NCBI GenBank assembly: GCA_019348395.1
Contig: JAHWJN010000025.1
Coordinates: 1-12,094, forward strand
Length of the DNA stretch: 12,094 bases
Source: Chloroflexota bacterium
GTDB lineage: Bacteria > Chloroflexota > Limnocylindria > QHBO01
Reading direction: 5' to 3'
The position numbers were made by a program, and so were the translations under genes. Shown in pieces: positions 5,705-12,094 of this stretch. A model generated the notes under the pieces. That model had not been told where the DNA came from. It saw only the letters and a program-made list of their open reading frames with translations, and made no database searches. Each line of letters starts with the position of its first letter. Position 1 is the first letter of the stretch.

Positions 5705-7051
5705 ATGGCCGACGCCGCCGACGGGACCCTCCGCAGCCGCTTCGCGCTGCGCGCCCGGCTGCTGTCGCCACTGGCCGAGGGCGGTCTGCTCGACGTGGCG
5801 GACGGCCTGCTGGAGACCGATGCCGCCGGAAGCATCACGAGGGTCGGCCAGTGGCCGGAGCGCGACGCGCCCGACGCGCTGGACCTGCGGCCGCTCGTCG
5901 TTCTGCCGGGGCTCGTCGACCTCCACGTTCATCTGCCCCAGATCCCGAATGCGGGTCTCGGGAGCGGCCTCGACCTGCTGACCTGGCTCGACCGCTACAT
6001 CTTTCCGCTCGAGCGCGCGTACGACCGCGGCGTCGCCGAGGAGCAGGCGCCGCAGGCGTGGCGAGCCTTCGCCGCGGCAGGCACCACCACGGTGCTCGCC
6101 TACGCCGCCCTGTGGGCCGATTCCACCGACGCGGCCTTCGCCGCGGCCGAGGCGCACGGCATCCGCGCGGTCATCGGCAAGGTGATGATGGACCGCGTCA
6201 CCTACGACGAGGGCATCGACCCGGTTCGGATCCTCGAGACGAGCCTGCGTCAGTCCGACGAGCTCGCCGCGCGCTGGCACGGCCGCGACGACGGACGTCT
6301 GCGCTATGCCTTCACGCCGCGCTTCGCGGTGAGCTGCACCCCGGAGATGCTGCGCGAGTCCGCCGCGCTGGCCGCCCACCACGGCGCGTACTGGCAGACA
6401 CACCTGTCGGAGGATCCCGGCGAGATCGGCGAGGTCCGCCGCCTCTTCCCGGGGGCGCGCGACTACCTCGACGTCTACGACCGCGCCAGGGCCCTGGGCC
6501 CGCGAACGGTCCTGGCCCATGCGATCCACCTGTCCGAGCGCGAGGTGCAACGGATCGCCGAGAGCGGCGCGCGGGTGGCGCACTGCCCCGCGTCGAACCT
6601 GTTCCTGTCGAGCGGCTTGATGCCCCTCGGCGCGTACCGCGCGGCGGGGATCACCGTCGGGCTCGGGAGCGACGTCGCGGCTGGACCGGACCTGTCGATG
6701 TTCGGCGTGATGCGGGCGGCCGCGGCGACGCAGCGCGTGCTCGAGCTGACCGGACGTGCCGGTTCGTCCCGCTCCCTGCGCCCTATCGACTGGCTGCGGG
6801 TCGCGACGCTCGATGGCGCACGCGCGCTCGGTATCGAGGACGGGGTCGGGTCGCTCGAGGTGGGGAAGGAGGCCGACCTCATCGCGGTCGACCCCCGCTT
6901 CACGACGCCCCTGCCCGGCGCCGACCCACCCACCGTCGCGGACGACCTGGCCAGCCGTCTGATCTTCCGCCCGCACCCGAACATGGTTCGGGCAGCCTGG
7001 GTGCGGGGCCGCTTGCTCGCCGGGCCGCCGGGGCTGGAGGGCATCGGGTAG
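5705..7051 (+). CDS. guaD: Guanine deaminase (guanine to xanthine)
   Basis: A 448-aa amidohydrolase that hydrolyses guanine to xanthine and ammonia in purine salvage and breakdown (EC 3.5.4.3). Metal ligands are recognisable as H74 and H76 in VDLHVHLPQ, H233 in QTHLSE (with catalytic-type E236), H272 in LAHAIHLS and D323 in GLGSDV. Segments typical of guanine deaminase rather than other aminohydrolases are LDRYIFPLE (95-103), GKVMMDR (158-164), YAFTPRFAVSCTPEML (201-216), QTHLSEDPGEI and HCPASNLFLSSGL (293-305). Length matches the family. The only sensible start is the ATG at 5705, which lacks a Shine-Dalgarno and follows a TAGCAT box. Its TAG stop overlaps the -10 candidate of the next gene. 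Close relatives such as 8-oxoguanine deaminase remain possible. Confidence 0.88.
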   Translation: MADAADGTLRSRFALRARLLSPLAEGGLLDVADGLLETDAAGSITRVGQWPERDAPDALDLRPLVVLPGLVDLHVHLPQIPNAGLGSGLDLLTWLDRYIFPLERAYDRGVAEEQAPQAWRAFAAAGTTTVLAYAALWADSTDAAFAAAEAHGIRAVIGKVMMDRVTYDEGIDPVRILETSLRQSDELAARWHGRDDGRLRYAFTPRFAVSCTPEMLRESAALAAHHGAYWQTHLSEDPGEIGEVRRLFPGARDYLDVYDRARALGPRTVLAHAIHLSEREVQRIAESGARVAHCPASNLFLSSGLMPLGAYRAAGITVGLGSDVAAGPDLSMFGVMRAAAATQRVLELTGRAGSSRSLRPIDWLRVATLDGARALGIEDGVGSLEVGKEADLIAVDPRFTTPLPGADPPTVADDLASRLIFRPHPNMVRAAWVRGRLLAGPPGLEGIG

Positions 7052-7054
7052 GCT
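7049..7054 (+). promoter_or_regulatory. Candidate -10 element overlapping the guaD stop
   Basis: TAGGCT starts with the TAG stop codon of guaD and ends six bases before the next ATG at 7061. This spacing fits a leaderless transcript, giving the membrane-protein gene its own promoter besides read-through. Confidence 0.4.
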
Positions 7055-7060
7055 GATCGC

Positions 7061-7450
7061 ATGGACCGGGTCATCCAGACGCTCATCAACGCCGCCGCGC
7101 TCTATGTCGCGGTGATGCTCGTGCCGGGTCTCGAGTTCGACTTTGGGGCCGACGGCGCGTGGTGGAAGTTCCTGCTGGTGGCCCTCATCTTCGGACTCGT
7201 GAACACGTTCCTGCGCCCCATCCTCCGTATCCTCACCCTGCCGATCACGCTGATGACGCTCGGCCTCTTCCTGCTCGTCATCAACGCGCTGATGCTCATG
7301 CTGACCGGCGCCATCTCGAGCGAGCTCGACCTCGGGTTCGCGGTCGACGGATTCCTGGCCGCGCTGCTCGGCTCCATCGTGGTCAGCATCGTCGGGTTCC
7401 TGCTGTCGACCGTGATCGGCACCGGCCGCATGGCGGGACGCGTCCTCTGA
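7061..7450 (+). CDS. PF04020-type four-helix membrane protein (holin-like)
   Basis: A 129-aa integral membrane protein with four hydrophobic helices (about 7-23, 34-52, 58-83 and 93-118). The pattern VNTFLRPILRILTLPITLMTLGLFLLVINALML is the hallmark of the PF04020 family, also labelled phage holin family IV. Despite that label, these are widespread chromosomal genes of unknown role and nothing phage-like surrounds this one. The ATG at 7061 has no Shine-Dalgarno but a TAGGCT box just upstream. Its TGA overlaps by four bases with the proposed start of the next membrane protein, suggesting translational coupling. Confidence 0.88.
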   Translation: MDRVIQTLINAAALYVAVMLVPGLEFDFGADGAWWKFLLVALIFGLVNTFLRPILRILTLPITLMTLGLFLLVINALMLMLTGAISSELDLGFAVDGFLAALLGSIVVSIVGFLLSTVIGTGRMAGRVL

Positions 7451-8130
7451 GCGATCGCGATCCGCCCCGCTCCCACCGAGCACCGGTCGCTGCGGGCATC
7501 GCCTTCGGCCTCGCCATCGGCATCCTGGTGACCCTGCTCGGTCCGCTGCTCCTGTTCAACCCGTGGTTCACGTCCGTCCTTCAGTCGCGCCACGAGGTCG
7601 CGACCGCCCTGGACACCAGCCAGGCGGAGGTCGATCGCGTGACCGGCGAGATCCTGGTCGACCTCTATCTCGACGGCCCGTTCGACGCGGCCCTCGAACC
7701 CGGTGAGCCGCTCCTCGACGAGCGCGAGCGATCCCACATGCACGACGTCTCGGTCCTCGTGCGCGTCCTGGCCGGCACGGCGCTGCTCTCGGCGGTGGTG
7801 GCCGGCGTGACCGGGGCGATGCTGCGCAGCGAGCGGCGGCGGATCGGACGCATCCTGCTCCTTGCCGGCGGAGTCGTGGGGACGCTGGCCATCCTGCTGG
7901 CGGGCACGTTCGCCGTCGCGTTCGAACCGGCCTTCCTCGCCTTCCACGAACTCTTCTTCCCGCCCGGCACGTACCTGTTCGAATCCGGGTCGAACCTGAT
8001 CGCGCTGTTCCCCGAGGGGTTCTGGTTCGACGCGGCGCTGACCGCCGGCGCCGCCATCATCCTGTCGGCGCTGCTGGTCACCGTGGTGGGCCTGAACCGA
8101 TGGCGCGGCGCTGGCCGCGCCCACGGCTGA
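7447..8130 (+). CDS. DUF1461 integral membrane protein, probable CTG start
   Basis: A protein of about 227 aa of the DUF1461/TIGR01906 family, function unknown. Four helices are visible at about residues 14-37, 102-126, 134-158 and 194-216, with a large extracytoplasmic loop after helix 1 and a family-like stretch from HMHDV (97-101) to FHELFF and NLIALFPEGFWFD. The frame has no ATG, GTG or TTG in the right place: upstream candidates lie deep inside the previous gene, and the next one (GTG at 7528) would cut helix 1 in half. A CTG at 7447, in a CTGA overlap with the previous stop, would yield a natural MSDRDPPRSHR leader. A sequencing error creating CTG from ATG or GTG is the main alternative. 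The pair probably form one transcript. Confidence 0.75.
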   Translation: MSDRDPPRSHRAPVAAGIAFGLAIGILVTLLGPLLLFNPWFTSVLQSRHEVATALDTSQAEVDRVTGEILVDLYLDGPFDAALEPGEPLLDERERSHMHDVSVLVRVLAGTALLSAVVAGVTGAMLRSERRRIGRILLLAGGVVGTLAILLAGTFAVAFEPAFLAFHELFFPPGTYLFESGSNLIALFPEGFWFDAALTAGAAIILSALLVTVVGLNRWRGAGRAHG

Positions 8131-8132
8131 TC

Positions 8133-8138
8133 TAGACT
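8133..8138 (+). promoter_or_regulatory. Candidate -10 element of M50 protease gene
   Basis: TAGACT lies two bases after the DUF1461 stop and ends six bases before the ATG at 8145. No Shine-Dalgarno is present, so this is another probable leaderless start. A -35 hexamer is not evident. Confidence 0.45.
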
Positions 8139-8144
8139 CACGCC

Positions 8145-9266
8145 ATGGGTCCCGGATGGAAGGTCGGCCGCCTGGCAGGCATCGAGATCGCGATCCATCC
8201 CTCGTGGCTGATCATCGCCTTCCTCATCACGTACTCGCTCGCCGTCGCGCGCTTCCCGGAACAGTTCGAGGGCTGGAGCACGGCGCTGTACTGGGCCGTG
8301 GCGGCGGCGACGGCCGCGTTCTTCTTCGCATCGGTGCTGGCGCACGAGCTCTCGCACGCCATCGTCGCCAGGCGCTTCGGGTTGAAGGTCGAGGGCATCA
8401 CCCTGTTCATCTTCGGCGGCGCGACCAGCATCGACTCCGATTCGCGGACCCCGCGCGAGGAGGCGCTCATCGCCGTGGCCGGTCCGGTGACCAGCCTCGC
8501 GCTCGGCCTGCTGCTGATGGGCGTCGATTTCGTCGTGGTCCAGCCGCACCTCGGCGCGCTGATCGGCTGGCTTGGCTTCATCAACGTGCTGCTCGGCCTG
8601 TTCAACCTCATCCCGGGCTTTCCCATGGACGGCGGGCGGGTGCTGCGGGCCATCATCTGGAAGGTTCGCGGGGACCGGCTGGCCGCCACGCGCAACGCGG
8701 CGACCGTCGGGCGGTTCTTCGCGTACGGGCTCATCGGCCTCGGTGTGTTCCTGGCGCTCAGCATGGACATCTTCAGCGGCCTGTGGCTGGCGCTCATCGG
8801 TTGGTTCCTGTCGAACGCCGCCGAGGCGACCGCCGCACAGGCGGGCGTCGAGCGAACCCTCGCCGGCGTCCGCGTTCGTGACGCCCTCGAGACCGAGCCA
8901 CCGTCGGTGTCGCCGAACGAGACGGTGGCGGAGCTGGTCAACGCCCGGCTGCTGCGCGGCGAGGACCGCGCCTTCCTGGTGCGGCATGGCGACGGCGGCC
9001 TGGCCGGGATCGTGACCCTCACCGACGTGCGCCGCCTGGCGCGCGAGCAGTGGGACGGTGCGCGGGTGACCGACGTGATGACGCGCTACGACGAGCTCGC
9101 CACGACGCGCCCGGACGTCCCGCTCATCGATGCGTTGAAGCTGCTGCAGGAGCGCGACGTCGGCCAGCTGCCGGTGGTCGAGGACGACGGCCGCAATCCG
9201 ATCGGCATGGTCAGCCGTCGCGGCATCCTGCGCCTGCTCGAGGCGCGCATGAAGCTCGGCTTCTGA
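8145..9266 (+). CDS. M50 site-2 protease with two CBS domains
   Basis: A 373-aa intramembrane zinc metalloprotease (peptidase family M50, Rip3-like). The N-terminal 220 residues hold about six helices with the catalytic H67-E-L-S-H71 and the third zinc ligand region NLIPGFPMDGGR (154-165, D162). GGATSIDSDSR (91-101) matches the conserved loop after the catalytic helix in this subgroup. The last 150 residues form a CBS pair (about 222-290 and 291-368), cytoplasmic modules that bind adenine nucleotides and may gate activity. Such proteases cut membrane-bound anti-sigma factors or other single-pass proteins; the substrate is not evident, and no sigma or anti-sigma gene lies here. It starts at the ATG after a TAGACT box and ends ten bases before moeA. 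Confidence 0.92.
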   Translation: MGPGWKVGRLAGIEIAIHPSWLIIAFLITYSLAVARFPEQFEGWSTALYWAVAAATAAFFFASVLAHELSHAIVARRFGLKVEGITLFIFGGATSIDSDSRTPREEALIAVAGPVTSLALGLLLMGVDFVVVQPHLGALIGWLGFINVLLGLFNLIPGFPMDGGRVLRAIIWKVRGDRLAATRNAATVGRFFAYGLIGLGVFLALSMDIFSGLWLALIGWFLSNAAEATAAQAGVERTLAGVRVRDALETEPPSVSPNETVAELVNARLLRGEDRAFLVRHGDGGLAGIVTLTDVRRLAREQWDGARVTDVMTRYDELATTRPDVPLIDALKLLQERDVGQLPVVEDDGRNPIGMVSRRGILRLLEARMKLGF

Positions 9267-9276
9267 GGTGGGACCG

Positions 9277-10503
9277 ATGGTGACGTCCCGCGAGATGCTC
9301 ACGTACGAGGCGGCGATTCGCCACATCCTCGGGCTGGCCGAGCCGACCGCGTCCGAGACCGTGCCGCTGTCCGAGGCTGCCGGTCGGGTGCTGGCCGACC
9401 CTGCGGTGACCGCGACCGTCGACATTCCGGCGTTCGCGAACTCCGCCATGGACGGCTTCGCGGTCCGGGCCGCCGACCTGCCGGGCAGGCTCGACGTCGT
9501 CGGCGAGGTGGCGGCCGGCGCGGTCCGCCACGAGGCCCTCGCGTCCGGGACCGCCGTCCGCATCATGACCGGCGCGCCGATCCCGCCGGGAGCCGATGCG
9601 GTGGTGCCGGTCGAGGACGCGACCCAGGTGGGCGAGCGGGTGACGATCGCCGACGCCGTCGAGCCCGGAAGGCACGTGCGCGGGTCGGGTCACGACACGC
9701 GCGCCGGGGACGAGGTCCAGGTCGCCGGGGAGCTCACGGCGTCGCGAATCGCGGTCCTCGCATCTCTCGGCGTGGGCAGCGTCGAGGTGCGGCGGCGGCC
9801 GCGCGTGGCCATCCTGTCGACCGGCGACGAGCTGGTCGAGCCCGGAGCACCGCTGGGGCCCGGACAGATCCACGACACGAACGGCGTGGCCCTGGCCGCA
9901 GCCGTGCGCGAGTGCGGCGCAGAGTCCCTCCTCATGGCGCGGCAGCCCGATGACCCGGCCGCGATCGACGGCGCCCTTCGGGACGCGGCGCCGCGGGGGG
10001 ACCTCATCGTCACGTCCGGCGGGGTGAGCGTCGGGCGTCATGACCACGTGCGGGCCCTGCTCGAGGAGCACGGGGACCTCGACTTCTGGCGCGTGGCGGT
10101 CCAGCCGGGCAAGCCGCTCGCGATGGGCATGATCCACGGCACGCGGCTCATCGGTCTTCCCGGCAACCCGGTGAGCGCGCTCGTCACCTTCGAGCTGTTC
10201 GTGCGGCCGTACCTGCGAGCCATGCTCGGCCTCCACGGCGACGGCCGGATGCACATCGCGGCCTCGCCGGTGGCACGGATGAACAAGGACCGGTCGCGGC
10301 GCGCGTACCTCCGGGTCGTCGTGTGGGAGGAGGATGGGCGCGTCCGGGCGCGCTCGGCCGGCGGGCAGCTCTCGTCGCAGCTGCGCCCGATGGCGGAGGC
10401 CAACGCGCTCCTCATCGTCCCGGAGGGTGTGGACGCCGCGCGCGAGGGCGACACCTACGAGGCAGTGCTCCTGGATCCGATTGGGCGGGGCCCCACCCCA
10501 TGA
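9277..10503 (+). CDS. moeA: Molybdopterin molybdenumtransferase MoeA
   Basis: A 408-aa MoeA, which inserts molybdate into adenylated molybdopterin to complete the molybdenum cofactor. Visible signatures are NSAMDGFAV with the essential Asp59, [13 protein letters not shown] (98-110), the MPT-binding domain [13 protein letters not shown] (178-190), [19 protein letters not shown] (246-257) and [17 protein letters not shown], then the C-terminal domain IV. Length equals the usual 400-410 aa. The ATG at 9277 is preferred because AGGTGGG precedes it at normal distance; a GTG at 9268 in frame would add only three residues. Its TGA overlaps the ATG of moaCB (ATGA), so the two are translationally coupled. 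No molybdate transport genes or MoaA are present in the window. Confidence 0.96.
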   Translation: MVTSREMLTYEAAIRHILGLAEPTASETVPLSEAAGRVLADPAVTATVDIPAFANSAMDGFAVRAADLPGRLDVVGEVAAGAVRHEALASGTAVRIMTGAPIPPGADAVVPVEDATQVGERVTIADAVEPGRHVRGSGHDTRAGDEVQVAGELTASRIAVLASLGVGSVEVRRRPRVAILSTGDELVEPGAPLGPGQIHDTNGVALAAAVRECGAESLLMARQPDDPAAIDGALRDAAPRGDLIVTSGGVSVGRHDHVRALLEEHGDLDFWRVAVQPGKPLAMGMIHGTRLIGLPGNPVSALVTFELFVRPYLRAMLGLHGDGRMHIAASPVARMNKDRSRRAYLRVVVWEEDGRVRARSAGGQLSSQLRPMAEANALLIVPEGVDAAREGDTYEAVLLDPIGRGPTP

Positions 10504-11477
10504 AGCCGAGCCACCTCGACGAGGACGGCGCCCCGCGCATGGTCGACGTCGGGGAGAAGCCGGTGACGGCCCGGCGGGCGGTGGCCGGCGCGGTGGTGCG
10601 GATGCGTCCCGACGTGCTGGCGCAGCTCCTCGATGCGGGCGGGCCGAAGGGGGATGCGCTGGTGACGGCGCGCCTGGCCGGTATCGGCGCCGCCAAGCGC
10701 ACCGCGGACCTGATTCCGCTCTGCCATCCGCTGCCCCTCGATCGCGTCGACGTCGAGCTGTCGCCGGAGCGCACGACGGGCACGGTGGAGATCCGCGCCG
10801 AGGCGCGCGCCACGGCGCGAACCGGCGTCGAGATGGAGGCGCTGACGGCGGCATCGGTGGCCGCGCTGACCCTGTACGACATGGCGAAGGCGTTGCAGCG
10901 GGACATCGTCATCGAGCGCGTCGAGCTGCTCGAGAAGTCCGGCGGGCGATCGGGTGACTGGCGCCGGGAGGCCGAGCCGGTCCCGGCATCCGAGCCGGCC
11001 CGGCACATGGCAGTGGTGGTCACCTGCTCGAACCGCTCGGCGGCAGGCCAGCGCGAGGACGCGTCGGGCCCGGTGCTCGTGGAGCGGCTCCGCGCCGAAG
11101 GCTACGACGCTGCGCCCGAGCCGATCGTCGTGCCGGACGAGGTGTCCCGCATCACCGCCCTCCTGGCGGGCCTCGCCGATGCCGGCCATCGGCTCATCCT
11201 GACCACCGGTGGCACCGGGCTCGCCCCGACCGATGTGACGCCGAACGCCACGCGACGTGTCATCGAGCGCGAGGCGCCCGGCCTCGCCGAGCTGATGCGC
11301 TCCGCGGGCATGGCCTCGACGCCGATGGCGTCGCTGTCGCAGGGAGTCGCGGGGATTCGCGGCCGAACACTGATCGTGAACCTGCCGGGCTCGCCGAGGG
11401 GCGCGATGGAGTCACTCGAGGCGCTCCTGCCGGTCCTGGGCCACGCCCTGGACCAGATCGCCGGCGGAGATCATTGA
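10500..11477 (+). CDS. moaCB: MoaC-MoaB fusion, bifunctional Moco synthesis protein
   Basis: A 325-aa fusion. Residues 1-158 are MoaC, which with MoaA converts GTP to cyclic pyranopterin phosphate: MVDVGEK (14-20), [13 protein letters not shown] (66-78) and YDMAK with D127 and K130, equivalents of the catalytic Asp128/Lys131 of E. coli MoaC. A 10-residue linker leads to a MoaB/MogA domain at about 168-320, which adenylates molybdopterin: [17 protein letters not shown] (235-251) and [17 protein letters not shown] (295-311). Each half is full length and keeps its key residues, so both are probably active. The ATG overlaps the moeA stop. Fused MoaC/MoaB proteins are known in several phyla. MoaA, MoaD and MoaE must be encoded elsewhere. 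Confidence 0.94.
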   Translation: MKPSHLDEDGAPRMVDVGEKPVTARRAVAGAVVRMRPDVLAQLLDAGGPKGDALVTARLAGIGAAKRTADLIPLCHPLPLDRVDVELSPERTTGTVEIRAEARATARTGVEMEALTAASVAALTLYDMAKALQRDIVIERVELLEKSGGRSGDWRREAEPVPASEPARHMAVVVTCSNRSAAGQREDASGPVLVERLRAEGYDAAPEPIVVPDEVSRITALLAGLADAGHRLILTTGGTGLAPTDVTPNATRRVIEREAPGLAELMRSAGMASTPMASLSQGVAGIRGRTLIVNLPGSPRGAMESLEALLPVLGHALDQIAGGDH

Positions 11478-11675
11478 CCATCGCCTTGCACTCCGTGGGC
11501 GTATCAGCCACCGAGCACCCGTAACAGGCGTCTTCATCCTCGCTGGTTGCACCGCGTGACGGGATCGGTTACGGAAGGGCCTGTTCGTGGCCGATAGCTC
11601 CAGCCCCTGCAATACACCTCGGAGCGGACAGCGCGCACGGCCGTTCCGCCCACGCCGCTACCATGATCGCCACGC
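11478..11675. other. Intergenic region before Fe-S protein gene
   Basis: This 198-bp gap separates the molybdenum-cofactor pair from the last gene. I see no convincing intrinsic terminator behind moaCB; the only hairpin (GGCC-tgttcgt-GGCC) is short. The right end holds a TACCAT box. No small reading frame stands out. Confidence 0.5.
11659..11664 (+). promoter_or_regulatory. Candidate -10 element of Fe-S protein gene
   Basis: TACCAT fits TAnnnT and ends 11 bases before the ATG at 11676. The transcript would have a leader of only a few bases and no Shine-Dalgarno is present. Confidence 0.4.
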
Positions 11676-12094
11676 ATGGACGTCTCCATCCCGTTCTACC
11701 CCCTGATCGTGGTGCCCGTGGCAGTCGCGGTCTTCCTGTTCTGGCGCCGCGCGCGCTGGCACCTGGCGCTGCTGCGTCGCGGGCGGCCGCTCGATCGATT
11801 CGACCGCATCGGACGACGCATCGCCGCGCTCGGCGTCTTCGTGTTCGGGCAGAAGCGGCTGCTCCAGGACCCCGGGCCGGGGATCGCGCACGCCTTCGTG
11901 TTCTGGGGCTTCGTCGTCCTGCTGGCGACGACCGGCAACTACCTGACCAACGGTCTGGTGGAGACCATCGTGGCCTGGCCGCTCGGCGGGTTCGCCTGGA
12001 GCGTGGTGACACTCTTCGCCAACGTCTTCATGGGCCTCGTGCTCGGCGCCCTCGTCTACTACGCCATCCGCCGCACGGTCGTCCGGCCGCCGCG
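11676..12094 (+). CDS. Membrane-anchored Fe-S oxidoreductase, partial (HdrD/GlpC-like)
   Basis: The first 139 codons of a gene cut by the right edge. The N-terminus is a membrane domain with helices at about residues 7-23, 51-58 (weak), 70-93 and 105-127. The stretch QKRLLQDPGPGIAHAFVFWGFVVLL matches the start of a widespread type of (Fe-S)-binding protein that joins a NarI/HdrE-like heme or quinone membrane module to ferredoxin and heterodisulfide-reductase-type CCG domains, usually 600-700 aa. These proteins are thought to move electrons between quinones and acyl-CoA or thiol donors. The Fe-S part is outside the window, so the assignment rests on the membrane module alone. The ATG at 11676 follows a TACCAT box. 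Confidence 0.7.
   Translation, partial: MDVSIPFYPLIVVPVAVAVFLFWRRARWHLALLRRGRPLDRFDRIGRRIAALGVFVFGQKRLLQDPGPGIAHAFVFWGFVVLLATTGNYLTNGLVETIVAWPLGGFAWSVVTLFANVFMGLVLGALVYYAIRRTVVRPP

Noticed and set aside
7061..7450. Phage origin suggested by the holin-family label
   Set aside because: PF04020 proteins are common chromosomal genes, and no lysin, structural or integrase gene is present.
5498..7483. Long minus-strand frame of 661 codons opposite guaD and the PF04020 gene
   Set aside because: It is rich in Arg, Gly, Glu and Ala with no family pattern, and lies opposite two clear genes; long antisense frames are expected at this GC content.
7665..10854. Long minus-strand frames (7665-9566 and 9211-10854) opposite the protease and moeA genes
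   Set aside because: Low-complexity translations with no domains, opposite well-supported coding sequence.
1..12094. CRISPR array, insertion sequence or toxin-antitoxin pair
   Set aside because: No regularly spaced repeats, no transposase motifs or terminal inverted repeats, and no recognisable small toxin-antitoxin pair were seen in either strand.

Overview
The window is 12.1 kb of high-GC bacterial chromosome with no replicon, phage or insertion-sequence signature. Taxonomy is inference only. GC-rich third positions, TAnnnT -10 elements placed a few bases before start codons, a fused MoaC-MoaB protein, an M50-CBS protease and an HdrD/GlpC-type membrane Fe-S protein fit Chloroflexota of the Limnocylindria/Ellin6529 type, or a deep Actinomycetota lineage. 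No rRNA or complete tRNA is available to settle it.

Region 1 (1-2622) is a small regulated transport module. A LacI-type repressor (minus) and a YbjJ-like MFS permease (plus) diverge from a 35-bp gap holding an 18-bp near-perfect palindrome with a central CpG, the expected LacI-family operator. A 13-bp-stem hairpin lies downstream of the permease.

Region 2 (about 2613-4276) looks like a zone of gene decay. An SRPBCC protein (minus) and a Ser/Thr kinase (plus) have both lost their N-terminal parts and abut head to head near position 2999. They are followed by a stretch with a tRNA-3'-end-like remnant ending in CCA and a Crp/Fnr-like protein reduced to its cyclic-nucleotide-binding fold.

Region 3 (4277-5642) carries small stand-alone genes: an 88-aa membrane protein, a tandem-ACT protein, a 55-aa lipoprotein with two hairpins behind it, and a cold-shock protein with a classic intrinsic terminator.

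Region 4 (5705-11477) is a compact plus-strand run: guanine deaminase, a PF04020-type membrane protein, a DUF1461 membrane protein that seems to start at CTG, an M50 site-2 protease with two CBS domains, MoeA, and a MoaC-MoaB fusion. moeA and moaCB overlap by ATGA and form a molybdenum-cofactor unit. Guanine deaminase yields xanthine, whose further oxidation normally needs a Moco enzyme, but that enzyme is not in the window.

Region 5 (11676-12094) is the start of a membrane-anchored, heterodisulfide-reductase-like Fe-S protein cut by the window end. I did not find a convincing new multi-gene system. The best leads are the double-truncation scar at about 2999, the tRNA-like remnant beside it, the operator that overlaps an apparently leaderless start, and the CTG start of the DUF1461 gene.
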